Shown here: positions 59,820 to 64,000 of the stretch, one piece after another
Layout: each line of letters begins with the position of its first letter
How positions within the stretch are numbered: the stretch's first letter is position 1
Assembly (NCBI GenBank): GCA_021292105.1
Contig: CM037861.1
Location: forward strand, 59,317,245-59,381,244
DNA length: 64,000 nucleotides
Reading direction: 5' to 3'
Source of the DNA: Anadara kagoshimensis
Taxonomy: Eukaryota > Mollusca > Bivalvia > Arcoida > Arcidae
Translations under genes and position numbers: made by a program
Notes under the pieces: generated by a model
Told to the model about the DNA's origin: nothing
What the model saw: the letters and a program-made list of their open reading frames with translations, nothing else
Databases searched by the model: none

Positions 59820-59823
<4 letters not shown>
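58024..59823. other. Left interior of the TTAA element
   Basis: Several frames of 60-86 codons overlap on both strands (58,356-58,547; 58,648-58,896; 58,927-59,187), but none shows a DDD transposase block or a zinc-binding C-terminus. If this was once coding, it is unrecognisable by eye. 59,640-59,800 contains a 'tccacttcatgtggaag' hairpin and a phrase ('gtgcttcggttttctccaccata') reminiscent of dispersed molluscan repeats. Confidence 0.4.
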
Positions 59824-59861
<38 letters not shown>

Positions 59862-59889
59862 CTCCTCTCTCTCTCTCTCCTCTCTCTCA
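59824..59889. repeat. (CT)n microsatellite
   Basis: More than 25 CT units with a few CCT interruptions. Confidence 0.97.
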
Positions 59890-60898
59890 TGCTGCTACGG
59901 TAAGTAAAAGTGCAGAGCTAGAATTTCCGAAATGGCTCTATTCTCTAAATTTGGACACAAATAACGAAGTCTTATTCCACAGTAAGGAAAAAAAAACTTC
60001 CATAAATGCTTTGAAAGTAGAGGAATATAGCAGGTGATGCATCGATGTAAGCGAGACAATATGACACAAATGAGTAAACCAGTAGTATAGAAGTGTGTAT
60101 TGACAATCTGTTACACAGATCACATAATTTTGAGGGTATAATAACCAGTTTTGGCGTATGAAATGCAAATAAGTTTCTCAGTGTTGTTTCTGTCTAATAT
60201 TGATCACAATATACATGTAATATTGTTCAGCTGACTGAATACTGTCTACTGTCGTGTACTGAGGAACACAAGGATAAACATCTAAAATGCCTGAATTTTG
60301 AAGACAACGGTTGTTTGTTGATAAAGAGTTCTATAGTTCTGTTCCCTGATGGTGCGTTAGAAGAATGAACATTCCCTGTAGTCATTGTTTTATAGCTTGA
60401 TAGAATTTGTAAGGCTAGATAGTGGTGCCTTGTACTATCGCTTGATGGTATCGGCTGTCCGCTCTTATTAACTATCAATTAATCATTGACAATCATACAA
60501 AAAACATTGTCAGAATATTTGTCCTGATTTTTTTCCAGTGATCTCCAGTCCCGATGGAATCAACCACTTTTCAAATATTTCCTAAGTTCCATTTGAAACT
60601 GTAACAGGTATTTTTCGACATATATTTCAGTCTTGATTCTTATATTATCAGAGCGGTACGATTATGAATACTGGAGAAAAAAGTGTTCTCACAAACAACC
60701 GATTTATGACCATTGACCTGGCAAACTAGGATCTGTCTCAGTTGCAATTCAAACCTGCAATGTGCTGTATAAGTGATTCTCTCTTGAAAGATCACTGTGT
60801 CACTTGTGCTCATAATACACCTTCAATTTGTCGTCAAATACAAATGGCAAAAAAAGTGTTCACTTATTCTCTATTACCCGACCTAGTCTAAAAATTTA
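59890..60898. other. Middle interior of the TTAA element
   Basis: Slightly less AT-rich than its surroundings. Minus-strand frames of 76 and 83 codons (59,938-60,168; 60,227-60,478) have no recognisable domain. The second has a more protein-like composition and may be a relic of an inserted element. Confidence 0.35.
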
Positions 60899-60900
60899 AC

Positions 60901-61233
60901 AACTGCGGTAGCTCAATTGGTAGAGTGCTTGCTCCGTAAGTGGGAGGTCGTGGGTTCCATCCCCGGACGGGTCTGACCAAAGGTAAAGATTGTTTTTTTT
61001 GGCCAAGCACTCGCCATTACAAAATGAAAGTCACGGTTCTTTTGGATGGGAACTTAAAATAAACGAGGTCCCGTGTCACGGTGGACTTGGCACGCTGAAG
61101 AACCCCGCTATATAATGCCTTCAGCGCAACTTACAGGCAAAATTTCTGCATCTTCGTCTATAGCTGGCGAGGTGTCGATATAAGTGAAATATTCTTGACT
61201 GGGACGTTAAACACTATTACTCAACTCAACTCG
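60901..61233 (+). mobile_element. tRNA-derived SINE, near full length
   Basis: Head: box A TAGCTCAATTGG (60,909-60,920) and box B GGTTCCATCCC (60,953-60,963). Body: AAAGTCACGGTTCTTTTGG, CGAGGTCCCGTGTCACGG, GGCACGCTGAAGAACCCC and the conserved GAAATATTCTTGACTGGGACG block (about 61,185-61,207). Tail: 'actcaactcaactcg'. It is better preserved than the copies at 30.9 and 61.5 kb. Confidence 0.94.
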
Positions 61234-61510
61234 TTAGTCTGAAAATAGGCTGCTACATAACCGTTATTTCGTCAAGCATTCGGTAAATTTAATTACTAGT
61301 AGAATAGCATTCCAATAGAATTTTCAAATAGCGATCTAAACTTTTTCCCAATTAAGAAATCGGACAAAACCAACTGTAGTAATGTGTTTCATGTATTCTG
61401 TGTTTATCAAAGCTTTTTTATTTCATTATAAACTGCAAATATTTCTGTTATTTTTATGTGCGCATTTTATTTTTGAATATTACAAAAGTACACGTTTTAC
61501 ACAATTTTTC
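61234..61510. other. Spacer between two SINEs
   Basis: AT-rich; nothing recognised. Confidence 0.4.
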
Positions 61511-61793
61511 ACCACTACTGTAGCTTAGTCGGTAGAGTATTAGTGTTGTATATGGGAAGTTAGGGTCGGAATACTGACTGGGTCTGACCACTACTTGGAA
61601 ATACAATAGTGACTTTATTTCCTCAAGAACTTGGCATTTAAACCACAGGTTTTCGGGGAAAAAACAATTACCATGTCATGATGAGGAACCTAGCAGATTG
61701 CACTGTGCGCACTGTCGCTTCATCCTTATCCCGATATTTAAATGAAATATACTTGACTTGAAGATAAAGCACTAATCAATCAATCAATCAAAT
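61511..61793 (+). mobile_element. tRNA-derived SINE, older copy
   Basis: Box A TAGCTTAGTCGG (61,521-61,532), drifted box B (GGGTCGGAATAC, about 61,564), GGGTCTGACCA, 'aaatatacttgacttgaagataaagcac' as the 3' domain, and an (AATC)n tail. It has more substitutions than the neighbouring copy. Confidence 0.85.
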
Positions 61794-61967
61794 TTAAGTC
61801 CTAATTCTAGCGAAAATGAGACACTTTTAAAAACCAGTTCCCTCTTATTATAAATATCATTAATACTAATAAAATTCGACAGAACCTATATTCTACCATC
61901 GGGAAAAATGTGAGAATAGCAAATTTATACTACTCTTCACTTATATTTCTCAGGTTTTCGAGTTTCC

Positions 61968-61981
61968 GTTGCCATGGTAAC
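61968..61981. promoter_or_regulatory. X-box-like (RFX) motif 1 (motif only)
   Basis: GTTGCC AT GGTAAC fits the RFX X-box form GTNRCC-(0-3)-RGYAAC exactly. Use by any factor is not shown. Confidence 0.45.
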
Positions 61982-62360
61982 GGATATTTGATTAAATTTA
62001 TGACAAAATTTAAATCAAGTAAAAATCATCAAATAAGTGTTTACAATATGTATTGCTAACCATTCCGTTTTAAATCGTTGAAAGTAAGAACCCTACATGT
62101 ACGTTCTAGGTCAACATTGAAACTAACAAAATATGGATGTTTTTGTTGAGAATTAAGCATGCTTATTTTAAGTGAAATTTGTCATATTTTAACAATTTAA
62201 GGTCTAAACGTCGTATAAATTGTTATTAGATGTTGAAACTGATTTTATTTATAAAAATTCAGCATATTTTTCACTTGCTGGTATATATAAATAGGCGAAA
62301 TGTTTTAAGTTTTTAACAGAAATTCCCGCTTTTTGTGTTTTTTAAGGATTTCCGGTTTCT

Positions 62361-62374
62361 GTTGCCATGGTAAC
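62361..62374. promoter_or_regulatory. X-box-like (RFX) motif 2 (motif only)
   Basis: Identical 14-mer, 393 bp from motif 1, in the same orientation. Confidence 0.45.
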
Positions 62375-62777
62375 CGATATTTGTCGAAAATATTTTTTAT
62401 TCTTATTTAGTATAATCAGGTAAAAATATATTTATGGTTTTACCTTCTAATACATGAAACTCCATCGATAATTTAAAAAAAAATAGAGTCGAAACTGCGA
62501 TCAATTTGGTTGTTCAAATATACATTTAGCACAAATATATAGTGTTTGTTTTCAGTATTTGGCTGAAAATACACAAAATTTGCTGCTTTTATTTTTTGGG
62601 AAAACATGAAAAATTGGATATAATTTTTATACAGCATCTTTGCGTACTATTTAAATTTAACATGGACTCGAATAGATATTTTTCTAATGTGTCAAAATTA
62701 GGATATGAGCAATTTATTGAAACAAATGCAAAAATGTGCAAAATATTACCCGTTTTCTTGGTAAAATCGATGGTTAC

Positions 62778-62791
62778 GTTGCCATGGTAAC
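62778..62791. promoter_or_regulatory. X-box-like (RFX) motif 3 (motif only)
   Basis: Identical 14-mer, 417 bp from motif 2 and about 160 bp from the element's right end. Confidence 0.45.
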
Positions 62792-62948
62792 TGATATTTA
62801 GATTTTATGCACCTATAAGTAAAGTATCGTATATAGGGATACTAAATATATATGGGTTACAACTTTTAGTCTAAATGCCCGAAAAATTGCTTTGAAAACC
62901 AGGTACTGGTTTTGTAAAAAGCCACAAAAAATAGCGGGGGTTAAGGGG

Positions 62949-64000
62949 TTAAGCCAATGTGTTCCGAGGCACTGGGGGTAACCATACTTGGTAGTGACAT
63001 TGCCTAAGCATAGTAGTAGAAAATGATATTCCGAAATTTTGAGCACAGTGAAAGCTTCACTTTGCACAGGCTTTTTACTTTCCGTCTATATGAAATATAC
63101 TGTATAATGGTATGGGCTTACATTGAAGCTTTAAGCTGATGTGTTCCGAGGCACTGGGGGTAACCATACTTGGTAGTGACATTGCCTAAGCATAGTAGTA
63201 CAAAATGATATTTCGAAATTTTGAGCACTGTGAAAGCTTCACTTTGCTCAGGCTTTTTACTTTCCGTCTATATGAAATACACTGTATAATGGTATGGACT
63301 TACATTGAAGCTTTAAGCCAATGTGTTCCGAGATACTGGGGGTAACCATACTTGGTAGAGACATTGCCTAACATAGTAGTACAAAATGATATTTCGAAAT
63401 TCCGAGCACAGTGAAAGTTTAACTTTGCGCAGGCTTTTTACTTTCCGTCTATATGAAATACACTGTATAATGGTATGGGCTTACATTGAAGCTGTAAGCC
63501 AATGTGTTCCGAGGCACTGGGGGTAACCATACTTGGTAGTGACATTGCCTAAGCATAGTAGTACAAAATGATATTCCGAAATGTCGAGCACAGTGAAAGC
63601 TTCACTTTGCACAGGCTTTTTACTTTTCGTCTATATGAAATACACTGTATAATGGTATGGGCTTACATTGAAGCTTTAAGCCAATATGTTCCGAGGCACT
63701 GGGGGTAACCATACTTGTTAGTGACATTGTCTAAGCATAGTAGTACAAAATGATATTCCGAAATTTCGAGCACAGTGAAAGCTTCACTTTGCTCAGGCTT
63801 TTTACTTTCCGTCTATATGAAATACACTGTATAATGGTATGGGCTTACATTGAAGCTTTAAGCCAATGTGTTCCGAGGCACTGGGGGTAACCATGCTTAG
63901 TAGTGACATTGCCTAAGTATAGTAGTACAAAATGGTATTCTGAAATTCCGATCACAGTAAAAGCTTCACTTTCCTCAGGCACTTTTTTCCGTCTATATAA
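62949..64000 (-). repeat. Inverted 182-bp satellite, continuation (about 5.8 monomers, runs off the window)
   Basis: It resumes in phase at 'ttaagccaatg' after the TTAA insertion. Its first three monomers parallel those at 57.09-57.63 kb: 'gtagtagaaaatgatattcc', then GCTGATGTG with GAGCACTGTG, then GGTAGAGAC. The TTCGTAGTGATATTGC monomer is absent here. The array continues beyond the right edge. Confidence 0.95.

Larger units (their letters stand above)
57971..62948. mobile_element. TTAA-flanked piggyBac/Kolobok-like element, 4,978 bp
   Basis: The termini are perfect 14-bp inverted repeats, CCCCTTAACCCCCG, flanked by TTAA on both sides (57,967-57,970 and 62,949-62,952). The uninterrupted satellite has one TTAA at this point ('gctttaagccaatg'), so TTAA is the target-site duplication. 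TTAA duplication is a hallmark of piggyBac and also occurs in Kolobok; the CCC start favours piggyBac (inference). Next to the left end is GCGCCATAGAGCGCC. Near the right end is an 8-bp-stem hairpin (62,895-62,913). No transposase motif was found in any frame; open frames reach only 86 codons. It is non-autonomous and carries two SINEs, a CT microsatellite and three subterminal repeats with X-box-like motifs. Confidence 0.93.
61794..62948. repeat. Three diverged subterminal repeats of about 400 bp in the TTAA element
   Basis: GTTGCCATGGTAAC occurs at 61,968, 62,361 and 62,778, each followed by a GATATTT phrase and preceded by a 'tttc/ttcttgg'-type phrase. The sequence between is AT-rich and only loosely similar, so the ~400-bp units are old or only the cores are kept. 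Confidence 0.7.

Noticed and set aside
60901..60975. A true tRNA gene
   Set aside because: Box A and box B are good, but the arms do not pair well and the sequence continues into a SINE body that recurs at 30.9 kb.
57971..62948. A hidden transposase gene in the TTAA element
   Set aside because: I read the open frames on both strands and found no catalytic Asp blocks or cysteine-rich C-terminus. A translated search against piggyBac and Kolobok profiles would settle it.

Overview
The window looks like non-genic, repeat-dense DNA from an animal, most likely a bivalve mollusc. The base composition is AT-rich. It carries tRNA-derived SINEs with a conserved 3' domain, an element starting and ending in AGCTCACCTGA-type termini, a mariner transposon, a Tx1/L1-like LINE fragment and many short inverted-repeat elements. 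That mix is familiar from bivalve genomes, but the species assignment is inference. I found no convincing host protein-coding gene, tRNA gene or rRNA gene in 64 kb. The short open frames present are chance frames, repeat translations or transposon remnants.

Region 1 (about 1-35,350) is a transposon graveyard. One unrecognised family, called FamA here, dominates it. About 25 copies or fragments lie in both orientations. Several sit as facing pairs, (+) then (-), enclosing 1-3.5 kb, so FamA looks like the long (about 550 bp) inverted termini of a DNA element. Between and inside the copies are: a mid-endonuclease to mid-RT LINE fragment (11.3-13.4 kb, minus strand); a full-length but dead mariner with both terminal inverted repeats and its TA target duplication (17,336-18,626); several fold-back or MITE-like elements; one SINE; tandem repeats with 56-, 49-, 51- and 64-bp periods; and diverged direct duplications.

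Region 2 (35,351-54,208) is one satellite array. The monomer is 182 bp, with about 104 copies, all in one orientation. Marker variants show a higher-order repeat of mostly 11-14 monomers (about 2.0-2.5 kb), with one 4-monomer unit. The last third is full of 1-bp deletions.

Region 3 (54,209-56,235) is a spacer holding a 20-bp tandem repeat and an AGCTCACCTGA-bounded element. That element contains a 145-bp tandem repeat rich in nuclear-receptor-like half-sites.

Region 4 (56,236-64,000) carries the same satellite in the opposite orientation as a second, more diverged subfamily, with very degraded monomers at its inner edge. A 4,978-bp TTAA-flanked (piggyBac- or Kolobok-like) element has inserted into a single monomer, and SINEs have in turn inserted into that element. 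The nesting gives a relative order: satellite, then TTAA element, then SINEs. The satellite blocks together look like pericentromeric or other constitutive heterochromatin, which is inference.
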